A stretch of DNA of 64,000 nucleotides, from NCBI GenBank assembly GCA_020633235.1, contig JACKEA010000006.1, positions 434,001 to 498,000 on the forward strand, written 5' to 3'. The notes under the pieces are model-generated. The model was not told the DNA's origin, did no database searches, and saw nothing but the letters and a program-made list of their open reading frames with translations. Below, one piece after another: positions 1-8,502 of this stretch (positions within the stretch are counted from its first letter, which is position 1; each line of letters opens with the position of its first letter). The stretch is from Polyangiaceae bacterium (GTDB lineage Bacteria; Myxococcota_A; Polyangia; Polyangiales; Polyangiaceae). A program made the translations under genes and the position numbers.

Positions 1-1043
1 CAGCCGAAGCTCGCGGAAGCCGTGCCCGTGGGGTGGGGCTTGTCGCTGACGCCGAGCACTTTCCCGTCGCCGTCGATGACGGCGATCTTTCCTTCGCCGG
101 TCATGGCCACGACGTCCATGCGTTGGTCGCCGTCGATGTCTCCCAGGGCCACGCTGATGCCGGCCGCGAAGCCGTTGCTGCCAGCTTCCGCCTTGGCCAG
201 CGTCCAGAGCGTGTCGCCGGTCTTGCCGTCCACCGCGCGCAGCACGCCGTTCTGGCAAGCGCTGACGGTGTCCCCGGTGCAGTGGCAGCAGGTGCCCTTG
301 GAGTTGCCCGATACGAACACGATGCTCGGCGAATCGCTCTCGTCCACCTGCCCATCGCAGTTCGCGTCGTACAGGCGGCCCACCGCGGGCGTGGCCCACA
401 CGTCGATCTTTCCGGCGTTCTGGGGCGGCACCTTCTCCTGGCCCCACTGCCACTTCTTCACCGGCGTCAGGTTGCCCGCGGGCGGGAAGTATTCGCACTT
501 CTCGATGCAGGCACCGGCGTCCGGCACGCCGCCATCTCCTGCGCAGATCGGTGGCAGATCCAAACAGCGCCCGTTGGGAGGCACGGGAGCCGTGCACACC
601 TTGCCGCCCGCATCCACCGCGCCCGCGTCACTCACGCCGCCCTCGGGGTTCTCTCCCAACGCCGTCTCGCAGTACTGACCCGGGTCGCAGTCCGCCTGAC
701 TCTGGCAGGTCTTGCCGGGAGTCACGCACTGGTCGAAGAGACAAATGTCACTGCCCGTGCAGCACGCACCACCGCAGGCCTTGTCCGCGCTGGAGCAGCA
801 CACGCCGTTCACGCACACACCGCTCTCGCAGGGGTTGCCGGGTCCGCACTGAGCCGCACCCCCGGTGCCGGTGTCGATGCCGCCCTCGTTGCTTCCTCCA
901 CCGGTGCCCGAAGTTCCGCCCACGGCTCCCCCGCCGCCGAAACCACCTCCCGCCACCTCGTTCGAATCACCGCCGCAGGACAGCGCCAGCACCAAAGGTG
1001 CACCGGCGAGACAGGTCGCCAATGCCAAGCGAAACACGCGCAT
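1..1043 (-). CDS. Partial secreted lipoprotein with Cys-rich and FG-GAP/VCBS-like region (runs off left edge)
   Basis: Reading frame on the minus strand stays open from an ATG at 1043 to the window edge, so the C-terminus is missing. The N-terminus (MRVFRLALATCLAGAPLVLA then LSC) is a lipoprotein signal with Cys at about residue 23. Next come a Gly/Ser/Thr-rich linker (residues about 28-65), a Cys-rich stretch with many CC and CxxG pairs (66-185), and a region with Asp-rich loops such as DANCDGQVDESDSP and LGDIDGDQRMDVV that resemble FG-GAP/VCBS calcium-binding propeller repeats. A TTGGAGG ribosome site lies 7 bases before the ATG. Likely an outer-surface protein; ligand unknown. Family assignment is by motif style, not by search. 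Confidence 0.75.
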   Translation of the reverse strand, partial: MRVFRLALATCLAGAPLVLALSCGGDSNEVAGGGFGGGGAVGGTSGTGGGSNEGGIDTGTGGAAQCGPGNPCESGVCVNGVCCSSADKACGGACCTGSDICLFDQCVTPGKTCQSQADCDPGQYCETALGENPEGGVSDAGAVDAGGKVCTAPVPPNGRCLDLPPICAGDGGVPDAGACIEKCEYFPPAGNLTPVKKWQWGQEKVPPQNAGKIDVWATPAVGRLYDANCDGQVDESDSPSIVFVSGNSKGTCCHCTGDTVSACQNGVLRAVDGKTGDTLWTLAKAEAGSNGFAAGISVALGDIDGDQRMDVVAMTGEGKIAVIDGDGKVLGVSDKPHPTGTASASFG

Positions 1044-1206
1044 CGTGAGCCTCCAAGGGGGACGAAAGGATTTCCAGGATAACACCCACCGCCCGCGTCC
1101 TCACGCCTTCAGAAAGAAGCGCCGCGTCATCCCCGCCGTCCGTCAGCCTACGCCGCCGCGATCTGCATTCCGCTCGTCGGACGTCAAATGATGCAGCCCA
1201 CCGCAT

Positions 1207-1228
1207 GGGTGTTGGTCCGCCGCGAAAC
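1207..1228 (-). repeat. Dispersed repeat copy 1 (GTTGGTCCGCCGCGA)
   Basis: Copy of the window-wide short repeat, 16 bases past the stop of the gene at 1244-2128. It shares a 19-base identical string with copy 2 at 2181-2199, so the two copies flank that gene in the same orientation. Confidence 0.7.
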
Positions 1229-1243
1229 CACGCTTCCCGGACG

Positions 1244-2128
1244 TCAAGACCCGAGCAGGGGTACGGCCTGGGCGAACGGAAACTCCTCCGGCGCGCTGAA
1301 GCCCGCCGCGGGGTAACGCGCGCGGGCCTCCCGCAGGAAGTACGTCCAAAGCCGTCGCGCGAGCGCGTTCGTGCGATCTCGAACGAAGGCCGCGCCGATC
1401 CACGCGCCGAAAGCCGCGGCTTCGGCCACGGGAACGAAGGCGAGCTCGTCGGGGTGAGCGTGGGCGAAGTGAGCGGCGAGGTGAGCGAAGACGATGCCGA
1501 CGTCGGCGTGGCGTTGGAGCAGGGCGTAGGGCACGTCTCGGTGCTGGATGGAGAGGCGCTCGGGAAATGCGCCGATCTCCCGATCTTCCGCCTGCCGGCG
1601 CGCGTCGCCGCCGACCAGCGCTTCGATGGTCCGAAGGTACTGCTCCCGCGCCCCGGCCTCCTGCTCCGTGGCGAACACCAAGCGCAGCTCGCTGTGGCTC
1701 AGGGCTTCGGCGAGGGAGCGAACCGTACACGACCGATGGACCAGGAGCCCGAGGCCGCGATGCCGCGCGAACGGAACCGCCACGGGCTCGATCACGCCGC
1801 GCTCCGCCAACGTCCGCAATGGCGCTTCACCGGCCATCACGATGTCCGGGTAGGTGGCGGCCGGGTGAATCGGCAACACCGCACGTCCCAGCCGAATCCG
1901 CTTCGCCGCCAGCATGTCCACCAGCAAGCGCTGGGGCAGCGTGACCAACAGGATGTCGTCGGCGAGGGACGCATCACCGGAATGCAACGCCGCGTCGTCG
2001 AAGAGCAGCGGCGTCAGCACCGGAAAGTGATTGCCCTCCGAGAACACCGTGAGCTTCGCGGCGCCGCCGAGGGGACCGACGAAATCCAGCAGCGTGTTGG
2101 TATGGCCGGCGAGGGTGGGAACCTTCAC
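1244..2128 (-). CDS. Substrate-binding-fold (type 2 PBP, ModA-like) protein without signal peptide
   Basis: A 294-residue protein that begins MKVPTLAGHTN with no signal peptide or membrane segment. The N-terminal half has alternating strands and small-residue loops (LTVFSEGNHFPVLTPLLF; RIRLGRAVLPIHPAATYPDI) typical of type 2 periplasmic-binding folds such as molybdate-binding ModA; the C-terminal half ends in basic/aromatic helices (RRLWTYFLREARARYP). It lacks a helix-turn-helix, so it is not a LysR regulator despite the shared fold. Same-strand neighbours are separated by repeat-bearing gaps, suggesting it is monocistronic. A cytoplasmic ligand-binding or enzyme role is possible; the ligand is unknown. 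Confidence 0.6.
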   Translation of the reverse strand: MKVPTLAGHTNTLLDFVGPLGGAAKLTVFSEGNHFPVLTPLLFDDAALHSGDASLADDILLVTLPQRLLVDMLAAKRIRLGRAVLPIHPAATYPDIVMAGEAPLRTLAERGVIEPVAVPFARHRGLGLLVHRSCTVRSLAEALSHSELRLVFATEQEAGAREQYLRTIEALVGGDARRQAEDREIGAFPERLSIQHRDVPYALLQRHADVGIVFAHLAAHFAHAHPDELAFVPVAEAAAFGAWIGAAFVRDRTNALARRLWTYFLREARARYPAAGFSAPEEFPFAQAVPLLGS

Positions 2129-2180
2129 GCGCGGAGCATAGTCCCGCCTCCGGCATTCCGCCCGCGACGCCCGAGCATCT

Positions 2181-2232
2181 GGGTGTTGGTCCGCCGCGAG
2201 TCTTCGAGAAACGACCGCCCTCGGCGGACCAA
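2181..2232. repeat. Dispersed repeat copy 2 inside an 11-bp perfect inverted repeat
   Basis: TTGGTCCGCCG at 2186-2196 pairs perfectly with CGGCGGACCAA at 2222-2232 across a 25-base loop. It sits between the start of the gene at 1244-2128 and the stop of the gene at 2256-2729 (both minus strand), so it may end transcription of the latter. There is no clear T-tract. Confidence 0.65.
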
Positions 2233-2255
2233 AGCCTCGCGAGCGCGCTGCCGCG

Positions 2256-2729
2256 TCAGGTGTGCACGAAGGCCAGCGCCACCATGGGCAGCAAGCCGAA
2301 GTACACGGCGGCGCGCAGGCTCACGCGAGACGGTTCATAGGCCAAGTGCGCCGTGATGAACGGCACGATGGCTGCAAAGGGTCGCGGAAAGCCGCTGGCG
2401 CGTCCGGTGAAGGCGAAGAGAGCAAGTCCCGCGACCGCAAAAGCAAGCAGTGGCAACAGGTGGCGGCCAGACGAGAAGCGAGGCGCGCCGGTGCGCACCG
2501 AAGGGTCCACGGAGCTCACCAGCCGAAGAACCAGCACCGCCGCGAGCGCCGCGAGACCGTAGCCCGGGGTCCGCGGTGCCGTGGGCCAGGGACCGACTAG
2601 CACTGCGAAGGCGCTGGACACGAGCGCTGCCTCGAGGAGGGCCGCTCGTTTCGTCTGGGCTGCCGGCAACGATGCGGCAACCAGGCCGAGCCCCGCCACG
2701 ACGGAAACCACGGCGATGGACGTCATCAT
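2256..2729 (-). CDS. Small integral membrane protein, unknown function
   Basis: A 157-residue hydrophobic protein with four or five predicted membrane segments (SIAVVSVVAGLGLVAASL; AALVSSAFAVLVG; ALAAVLVLRLV; LLPLLAFAVAGLALFAF; VYFGLLPMVALAFV). The start is taken as the ATG at 2729 because it overlaps the stop of the upstream gene (ATGATGA), implying translational coupling. A longer reading is possible but its upstream part is out-of-frame sequence of the neighbouring gene. I do not recognise the family. Confidence 0.65.
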   Translation of the reverse strand: MMTSIAVVSVVAGLGLVAASLPAAQTKRAALLEAALVSSAFAVLVGPWPTAPRTPGYGLAALAAVLVLRLVSSVDPSVRTGAPRFSSGRHLLPLLAFAVAGLALFAFTGRASGFPRPFAAIVPFITAHLAYEPSRVSLRAAVYFGLLPMVALAFVHT

Positions 2730-3205
2730 TTTCCAGACCTGCACTTGTCCGCGACAAGCACCGCAGCGCCGCAGGCCATGCCACCGAAGTACATCACCGC
2801 AAGGTCCGCCGGGCCGACCGCCGTGCCCGCCGCGGCGGCGATGACAGCCGCCCCGCACGTTCCTGTCTCCACCACCTGTTCGATCGCGCAATCTGGTGCG
2901 GGGCGGCCGGGAGCGGGAGCGCTTTGAGCTCGGCCGGTCGTGTGCGACGGCACGGGCTTGGGCTCGGGTTCCAGACCCGCTTGCTCCTGGAGCGCGCGAG
3001 CGATCTTCTCGCGATCGGAGAGCGCCCTCGGTGTGGGGCCGTGGGTGACGGTGATCTTCGGCGCGAACTGTTTCATCAGGGCCTGAACGCCAGCGCTCGG
3101 TTGCTTCTGCGCGGGTGCGGGCTTTCGCGCGGGAGCGCCGTCCGGGGGTGCTTCGGGGGCTTCGATGGGCTTTTGCGGTCGCGCGCCGCGGATGGGGTTC
3201 GGCAT
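2726..3205 (-). CDS. Hypothetical protein with Pro/Ala-rich N-terminus and Cys-containing hydrophobic C-terminus
   Basis: A 159-residue protein starting MPNPIRGARPQKP. The first 50 residues are rich in Pro, Ala and Lys; a charged helix follows (RALSDREKIARALQEQAGLE); the C-terminal 60 residues are hydrophobic and hold four Cys (CAIEQVVETGTCGAA, GGMACGAA, DKC) that could be membrane-associated or disulfide-bonded. A GAAGGA ribosome-site-like string precedes the ATG. It is the first gene of a two-gene unit with the membrane protein at 2256-2729 and is divergent from the epimerase gene at 3385. No known function. Confidence 0.6.
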   Translation of the reverse strand: MPNPIRGARPQKPIEAPEAPPDGAPARKPAPAQKQPSAGVQALMKQFAPKITVTHGPTPRALSDREKIARALQEQAGLEPEPKPVPSHTTGRAQSAPAPGRPAPDCAIEQVVETGTCGAAVIAAAAGTAVGPADLAVMYFGGMACGAAVLVADKCRSGK

Positions 3206-3384
3206 CGTGGGCGTCCTTCGGACGCCGTGACGCCGAGTTGCGGAGGGACTCGAAGCGTCGACGGCGTGAAGTGAGCTTGGCAGAGGCGGGGCGCGGCGTC
3301 CGTTCGCGGTGTTTCCGCGGCGGATCGACAAGCAGATGTGGAAGGGTGGGTCGTCGTCGGGGAGGGACGGTGGTACGGGTGAGC

Positions 3385-4344
3385 ATGGTCACGCTGGTGA
3401 CGGGGGCGACGGGGTTGGTTGGAAATGCCATCGTGCGCAGCCTCGTGGAGCGGCGGCGCGAGGTGCGCGTGCTGGCGCGCACGCCGGACAAGGCGCGGCG
3501 CCTGGTGCCGGAGGGCGTGGACGTGGTCCGCGGTGACGTGACGGAGGGCGACAGCTTGAAGCGCGCCTTCGAAGGAGTGAGCGTGGCGTATCACGCGGCG
3601 GGGCTACCGGAGCAGTGGCTGCCGGACGAGGGCACCTTCGATCGCGTGAACGTCGAGGGGACCGCGAACATGATCGAAGCCGCGCTCGCGGCAAACGTGA
3701 AGCGCTTCGTGCACACCAGCACCATCGACGTGTTCCGGGCGGCGCTGGGCGAGGAGTACGACGAGAGCGTGATCGATCCAGAGCCCAAGGGGACGGCCTA
3801 CGAGCGCTCCAAGCAGGCGGCGGACCGCGCGGTGGTGAAGGCGCTTTCGCGCGGGTTGCCGGCGGTGTTCCTGCACCCGGCGGCGGTGTACGGCGATGGG
3901 CCGGCGGGCTCGCCGGGGCTCAACGACTTCGTCGACAAGCTCGTCAAACGGCAAGCTCCGGCGCTGCTGCCCGGAGGCATGCCGGTCGTGCACTCGGACG
4001 ACGTGGGTGAAGCGCACGTCCGCGCGGAAGAGCGCGCGGAGGTCGGCGCGCGGTTCATTTTGAGCGAGCGCTACGCCACCCTCGAGGACATTGCGCGCAT
4101 CGTGCACGAGCTGCGAGGCGTTCCGGTGCCGCGGACGTTGCCCCTATCGGTGGCGAAGCTGGCGTCGCGAGCCACGGAGCTGGTTGCGTCGATCACCAAG
4201 AAGCCGCCCCTCATTCCTCGCGGCCAGCTCGAGTTCATGCAGTGGCAAGCGCGTCCCAAGAGCACTCGGGCGCGTGCGGAGCTCGGCATCGATTTCTTGC
4301 CCCTCCCGGACGGGATCGCGCGCTTGCTCGGCTCGGAAGTGTGA
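3385..4344 (+). CDS. NAD-dependent epimerase/dehydratase (extended SDR, 3-beta-HSD-like)
   Basis: A 319-residue extended short-chain dehydrogenase. The N-terminal Rossmann motif is MVTLVTGATGLVGNAIV (GxxGxxG), GDVTEGDSL follows strand 3, and the catalytic pair is in TAYERSKQAADR (YxxxK) after the HTSTIDVF strand. The substrate is not predictable; close families act on nucleotide sugars, flavonoids or sterols. The start is the ATG at 3385; a GTG at 3379 is an alternative better spaced from GGAGGG at 3361. The stop overlaps the GTG of the following ABC transporter gene by 4 bases (GTGA), so the enzyme may act on a product of the imported substrate. Confidence 0.85.
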   Translation: MVTLVTGATGLVGNAIVRSLVERRREVRVLARTPDKARRLVPEGVDVVRGDVTEGDSLKRAFEGVSVAYHAAGLPEQWLPDEGTFDRVNVEGTANMIEAALAANVKRFVHTSTIDVFRAALGEEYDESVIDPEPKGTAYERSKQAADRAVVKALSRGLPAVFLHPAAVYGDGPAGSPGLNDFVDKLVKRQAPALLPGGMPVVHSDDVGEAHVRAEERAEVGARFILSERYATLEDIARIVHELRGVPVPRTLPLSVAKLASRATELVASITKKPPLIPRGQLEFMQWQARPKSTRARAELGIDFLPLPDGIARLLGSEV

Positions 4345-6437
4345 ACGCGCTTCGCGGACTGGTGTTGGCAGCGCTGCTGCTCGTGGCCTGCGCGCCGGCG
4401 GAGCGCGCTCCGACCGTGATCACGATTTCCGCGAGCGGCGTGGGCAAGGAGGGAAAGCTGCTGTCGCGGCAGCTCGACCGTTTCATGCAGTTGCACCCCG
4501 GGGTGCGCGTGGTGCGGGAAACCACACCGGACGACGCCGAGGTGCGGCACCGCGGCTATGTGCAGCGCTTGGTCGCGGGCTTGCACCAGCCGGACGTCTT
4601 GCAGCTGGACGTGATCTGGACGCCGGAGCTGGCAGCGGCGGGGTGGCTGCTCCCGCTCGAGGCTCCGGACGCGCAGGACTTCGTGAAGCCCGCGCTCGAT
4701 GCGCAGCGCCATCAGGGCCAGCTGTACGCGCTACCGTGGTTCGTGGACGTCGGCATGCTGTACTACCGCAAGGACCGCGGGCCGCCGCCGACGAGCCTGG
4801 CGGACCTCGAGCGCGGCGGCCTCGCATGGCAAAACGCGCGCTACGAAGGACTCGTCACGGTATTCCAGGAGGTGCTCGGGGCCTTTGGCGGTCGCATGAA
4901 GGACGACCAAGGCCACTTGGTGGTGGATTCGCCCCAGGGTGACAAGGCGCTTTCCTTCATGCGCAGCGCGATCACGCGGGGCTCCGTGCCGCGCGCTGCG
5001 CTCTCCTGGCACGAGGAAGAAACGCGCTTCGCGTTCGAGAACGGGCGCGTGCGCTTCATGCGGAACTGGCCCTATGCGGCGTCGCTGCTGACGGTGCCCT
5101 TCGGCGTGATGCCGTTGCCGGCAGCTCCGGGCGGGCAGCCCACGGCGGCGCTGGGCGGAGCGGCCCTGGCCGTGAACGCAGCGAGCGAGCACCCGCGGGA
5201 AGCCCGCGCGCTGATCGAGTATCTCACCGCGCCGGAACAGATGCTCGAGCGCGCGCGGATTGCGGGACAGCTGCCAGCGCGTCTGAGCGTGTATCGCTCG
5301 CCCGAGCTCGAGCTGGCGATCTCGCCGGCGGATGCCCTGCGCATCGTGCGGAGCGCGCGAGCTCGGCCAGCGTCGCCGATCTATTCCGAGCTTTCGGAGC
5401 TGCTCCAGATCCATCTGCACGACGCCCTGAGCGGGCGCGCCGAGCCCCATGCCGCGCTCTCGGCAGCGGCGCGGGAGATGAACGCGCGCATCGAGCGGAA
5501 GCCGCCGCGCGAAACGTCGCGAGCGCCGTGGATCGTCGCCTTCGGGCTCTTGGCGCTGGGCCTCGGTTTGCTGTTTTTGCGTCGCCGCCCGCGGCCAGAG
5601 CCGGACGACCGCCTCGGCTGGCTGCTCACGGCGCCGGCACTGGGCGTCGTGTTGCTCGTAGTCGGCGTGCCGCTGGCGCTCACCGTTTGGGAGTCCCTGC
5701 ACGCGCACCGCCTGGCGATGCCCTGGCAGGGGCGGCCTTTCGTGGGTGCGCGCAACTACGCGGAGCTGTTCGGCGATCCGCGCGTGAGGGGTGCGCTCGT
5801 TCGCACCCTCGGCTTCGTGGGGGTCAGCGTGGCGTTGGAGCTGGCTTTCGGCTTTGCGCTGGCGTTGGGCATGAAGCGCGCGCTGCGAGGGCGGCTGTCC
5901 CGCGCGCTGGCCCTGGCACCTTGGGCCATGCCCACGGTGGTGGTCGGGCTCGGTTTTCGCTTCTTGTTCGACGACCAAAGCGGGATCGCTCGCGCCGTCG
6001 CTACGGGTTGGCTCAGCTCGCCGACCTTGGCCTGGGTGCCGCTGGTGAGCGCGGACGTGTGGAAGACGACGCCTTTCGTCGCCCTGCTTCTGCTCGCGGG
6101 TCTGTCGGCGATTGACGAACGCTTGTACGAAGCTGCGGCGCTGGACGGTGCCGGCGTTTGGCAGCGCTTCTGGTACCTCACGTTGCCGCTGGTGCGGCCC
6201 GCGCTCTTGGTGGCGCTCGTGTTCCGAACGCTGGACGCGTTCCGCATCTTCGATCTTGCCTTGGTGCTCACCGGCGGCGGTCCCGGCACCGCCACGGAGC
6301 CAGTGGCGCTGCTCGCCTACACATCGCTGTTCTCCCACCTCCGTTTTGGTTACGGCTCCGCCCTGGGCGTCGTCATGTTCGCGGTCACGTTGGCACTGGC
6401 GTGGGCCTACGTGCATCTCCTGGAGCGTGCGCAGTGA
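4341..6437 (+). CDS. Fused sugar ABC transporter: substrate-binding lipoprotein plus MalF-type permease
   Basis: A 698-residue protein joining two usually separate subunits. Residues 1-17 are a lipoprotein signal (LVLAALLLVAC); residues about 25-385 form an extracellular sugar-binding domain of the MalE type (WTPELAAAGWLLPL, ALPWFVDVGMLYYRK, EYLTAPEQMLERA); a membrane helix (VAFGLLALGLGLLFL) leads into a binding-protein-dependent permease with about six helices and the EAA loop EAAALDGAGVWQRFWYLTLP near residue 597. The GTG start at 4341 overlaps the upstream stop (GTGA), and the stop overlaps the next permease start the same way. The fusion tethers the binding protein to its channel. No ATPase gene is adjacent, so a shared MsiK/MalK-type ATPase elsewhere is probable. 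Confidence 0.85.
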   Translation: MNALRGLVLAALLLVACAPAERAPTVITISASGVGKEGKLLSRQLDRFMQLHPGVRVVRETTPDDAEVRHRGYVQRLVAGLHQPDVLQLDVIWTPELAAAGWLLPLEAPDAQDFVKPALDAQRHQGQLYALPWFVDVGMLYYRKDRGPPPTSLADLERGGLAWQNARYEGLVTVFQEVLGAFGGRMKDDQGHLVVDSPQGDKALSFMRSAITRGSVPRAALSWHEEETRFAFENGRVRFMRNWPYAASLLTVPFGVMPLPAAPGGQPTAALGGAALAVNAASEHPREARALIEYLTAPEQMLERARIAGQLPARLSVYRSPELELAISPADALRIVRSARARPASPIYSELSELLQIHLHDALSGRAEPHAALSAAAREMNARIERKPPRETSRAPWIVAFGLLALGLGLLFLRRRPRPEPDDRLGWLLTAPALGVVLLVVGVPLALTVWESLHAHRLAMPWQGRPFVGARNYAELFGDPRVRGALVRTLGFVGVSVALELAFGFALALGMKRALRGRLSRALALAPWAMPTVVVGLGFRFLFDDQSGIARAVATGWLSSPTLAWVPLVSADVWKTTPFVALLLLAGLSAIDERLYEAAALDGAGVWQRFWYLTLPLVRPALLVALVFRTLDAFRIFDLALVLTGGGPGTATEPVALLAYTSLFSHLRFGYGSALGVVMFAVTLALAWAYVHLLERAQ

Positions 6438-7222
6438 AACGCTGGGCTCTTGCTTTCGCGACGCTGTTCGGCATCGTAGTGCCCATCGCGTGGCTCATCC
6501 TTGCGTCCCTGCGGCCGGAAGCAGAGCTGTTCGATGGTCGCGTCCTGCCCAGCGCGATCACGTTCCAGCACTATGCCGAAGTGCTCTCCCGGCGCGAGCT
6601 CCGCGGGCCGCTCTCGAGCTCGCTGTGGGTCGCGAGCATCACGGCCATCTCCTGTTTGGCACTCGGCACTTCTGCTGCCTACGCTCTCGGCCGCCTGCGC
6701 TTTTCCGCCCGTAAGAACGTGCTGGCATTGCTGCTCGCGGTCAGCCTGTTTCCCCCGGTGGCGCTGGTGTCACCGTTGTTTCTGCTGCTTCGGGACGCGG
6801 GTTTGTTGAATACGACGCTGGGCCTGGTGCTGCCCTATGTGAGCTTCGCCTTGCCGCTGACGGTCTGGCTCCTGACGGGGTTCTTTCGCGAGCTGCCGTC
6901 GTCTCTGGAAGACGCGGCGCGCCTGGACGGCGCGTCTCGCTGGCAGGCCTTCCGCTGGGTGCTGTTGCCCGCGGTGATGCCGGGACTCGCCGCTGCCGGG
7001 ATCGTCACCTTCGTGTTCTGTTGGAACGAGCTGCTCTTGGCCTCTGCCTTCACGTTCACGCCCGAGCATCAGACCCTGCCGGTGGCGCTCACGTTGCTCC
7101 GGGGTCGGCATCAGGTGCCCTGGGGTCAGGTGCTCGCCGCCTCGGTGGTGACGACGCTACCGGTGGTGGTCCTGGTGGTGGCGCTGGAGCGCCGCATCAC
7201 GCGAGCGCTGACCGGCGGCTGA
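6434..7222 (+). CDS. Sugar ABC transporter permease, MalG type
   Basis: A 262-residue inner-membrane permease with six helices. It starts VKRWALAFATLFGIVVPIAW and has the EAA-type loop EDAARLDGASRWQAFRWVLL before the last two helices, the contact point with the ATPase. It is the natural partner of the MalF-like half of the fused upstream protein. The GTG start at 6434 overlaps the upstream stop by 4 bases, which fits equimolar synthesis. The operon ends here: the next gene is on the other strand two bases beyond the stop. Confidence 0.9.
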   Translation: MKRWALAFATLFGIVVPIAWLILASLRPEAELFDGRVLPSAITFQHYAEVLSRRELRGPLSSSLWVASITAISCLALGTSAAYALGRLRFSARKNVLALLLAVSLFPPVALVSPLFLLLRDAGLLNTTLGLVLPYVSFALPLTVWLLTGFFRELPSSLEDAARLDGASRWQAFRWVLLPAVMPGLAAAGIVTFVFCWNELLLASAFTFTPEHQTLPVALTLLRGRHQVPWGQVLAASVVTTLPVVVLVVALERRITRALTGG

Positions 7223-7224
7223 GC

Positions 7225-7629
7225 TCAGCGACGCGACGACAGCAACCCAACGAGGGACGCCGCGCCGCAGAACCCCACCACGCCCAACAGGAACAGCGCC
7301 GTGACGCTCCACCCGGGACCGCTCTCCTTGGAGAGCAGGAACACGAAGCCGAGCAGCGGCAGCAGCACGAGCGCCGTGGTCAGGCCGCTCATGGCTCTCG
7401 CGGTGCCCAGTGTGCCGCGGAAGAAACCCGGGCCCGGCGTGAGGCCGACGCCGCGCAGCGTCAGCTCGGCGGAGCCCAGCAACAGCACGTAACCCATGAG
7501 CCCTGCTCCCAAGAACAGCCAGTGGCCGAGCGGTGTCGTGCGAATGGACAGCACCATGCAGCAGAGCGCCACGAGAAAGGTGATGCCGGCGCCGATCAGC
7601 TGGATCGGATTGGACTCTGGCTCACTCAC
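7225..7629 (-). CDS. Small four-helix membrane protein, unknown function
   Basis: A 134-residue protein with four hydrophobic segments (IGAGITFLVALCCMVLSI; WLFLGAGLMGYVLLLGSA; LTTALVLLPLLGFVFLL; ALFLLGVVGFCGAASLVGLL) and a short charged N-terminus. Its ATG lies 8 bases inside the 3' end of the upstream hydrolase gene, so the two are co-transcribed. No recognisable family. Confidence 0.65.
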   Translation of the reverse strand: MSEPESNPIQLIGAGITFLVALCCMVLSIRTTPLGHWLFLGAGLMGYVLLLGSAELTLRGVGLTPGPGFFRGTLGTARAMSGLTTALVLLPLLGFVFLLSKESGPGWSVTALFLLGVVGFCGAASLVGLLSSRR

Positions 7630-8431
7630 GACCCAGCAAGCCTAGCGGATCGTGGGCGTTGAAGATCTCGATCTCGTGGCCATGGGCAGAATGCAGGGCG
7701 GAGAGTTGCGCCTGATTGGCCCTGCGGAGGGCGCGGTCGGTGTCCGCCCGACGCTGGAAATAGCGGAGTCCTAGCGGTGTACGGCCACCGGTGATTTGGG
7801 TCTGGTGAAAGAAGGCGTCCCCGGCGTGCAGCAGCCACTTGTCGGGGCCGCGGACAGCCACGCCGCAGTGTCCTGCAGTGTGACCGAACAGCGGGATCAG
7901 CAGAATGTCGGGCTCGCCGTCCAACAGGGAACGAACGGCGTCGAAGCCGAACCAGCGCTCGCCGTCGTGGTTCCAGAGCTTCCAGCGGGGACCGTGGCGG
8001 AAGTGGGCTGGAATGTAGCGCCCCGCACGGACCGACACTCTTCCCATCAGTGCGTCGTGCTCGCGCTGATGGACGTGAACCGTCGCATCGGGGAAGTCCT
8101 CCAGGCCACCGGCGTGGTCGAGGTCCAGGTGCGTGAGCACGATGTGCCGCACGTCGCTCGGTGCAAACCCCAACGCTCGAACCCGAGCGATGGCGGTCTC
8201 CGAGGGATCCAGCTTGGGAGTGACAAGGCGCACCCAGCTCTTTCCGAGACGCGCGGGATCAGCAATGTCTCGGGTGCCGAGCCCAGTTTCGACCAGCACC
8301 AACCCGTCCTCGGTTTCCAACAGCAGGGCGTGGCACACGAGGCGCGCTCGCTGAAACGGACCGCCGGTTCCGTTCACCCAACGAGCGCCTCGCGGGCACA
8401 GAGTGCCGACGTTGAGGTGATGGATGCGCAT
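7622..8431 (-). CDS. Metallo-beta-lactamase-fold hydrolase (lactonase-like)
   Basis: A 269-residue protein with the dinuclear zinc motif LTHLDLDHAGG (HxDxDH), followed by the third His in GHTAGHCGVAV, the bridging Asp in LHAGDAFFHQ and a C-terminal His in SAHGHE. Short N-terminal strands (MRIHHLNVGTLCPRGA; VLVETGLGTRDI) resemble quorum-quenching lactonases of the AttM/AiiA type, but the substrate could be another ester or lactone. It is divergent from the LysR gene at 8503 with only 71 bases between, the classic layout for a LysR-controlled target. Confidence 0.85.
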   Translation of the reverse strand: MRIHHLNVGTLCPRGARWVNGTGGPFQRARLVCHALLLETEDGLVLVETGLGTRDIADPARLGKSWVRLVTPKLDPSETAIARVRALGFAPSDVRHIVLTHLDLDHAGGLEDFPDATVHVHQREHDALMGRVSVRAGRYIPAHFRHGPRWKLWNHDGERWFGFDAVRSLLDGEPDILLIPLFGHTAGHCGVAVRGPDKWLLHAGDAFFHQTQITGGRTPLGLRYFQRRADTDRALRRANQAQLSALHSAHGHEIEIFNAHDPLGLLGRE

Positions 8432-8477
8432 GCGGCATGAACTCGCACGAGCCTAGCCATGTGTAAAATATGTTATT

Positions 8478-8490
8478 TTGATAGTATCAA
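8478..8490. promoter_or_regulatory. Probable LysR operator, T-N11-A palindrome
   Basis: TTGATAGTATCAA is a 5-3-5 palindrome of 13 bases in a notably AT-rich 30-base patch (8461-8491) between the divergent hydrolase and LysR genes. It fits the T-N11-A rule for LysR boxes. Confidence 0.5.
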
Positions 8491-8502
8491 TAGGATTTGC
8501 CT

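Noticed and set aside
33..1082. Plus-strand open frame of about 350 codons opposite the first lipoprotein
   Set aside because: Its codons give an Ala/His/Arg-rich, motif-free product, while the minus strand has a lipoprotein signal, ribosome site and Asp-rich repeats; it is an antisense shadow of high-GC DNA.
1244..2128. LysR regulator call for the first binding-fold gene
   Set aside because: No helix-turn-helix at the N-terminus; only the periplasmic-binding-like fold is present.
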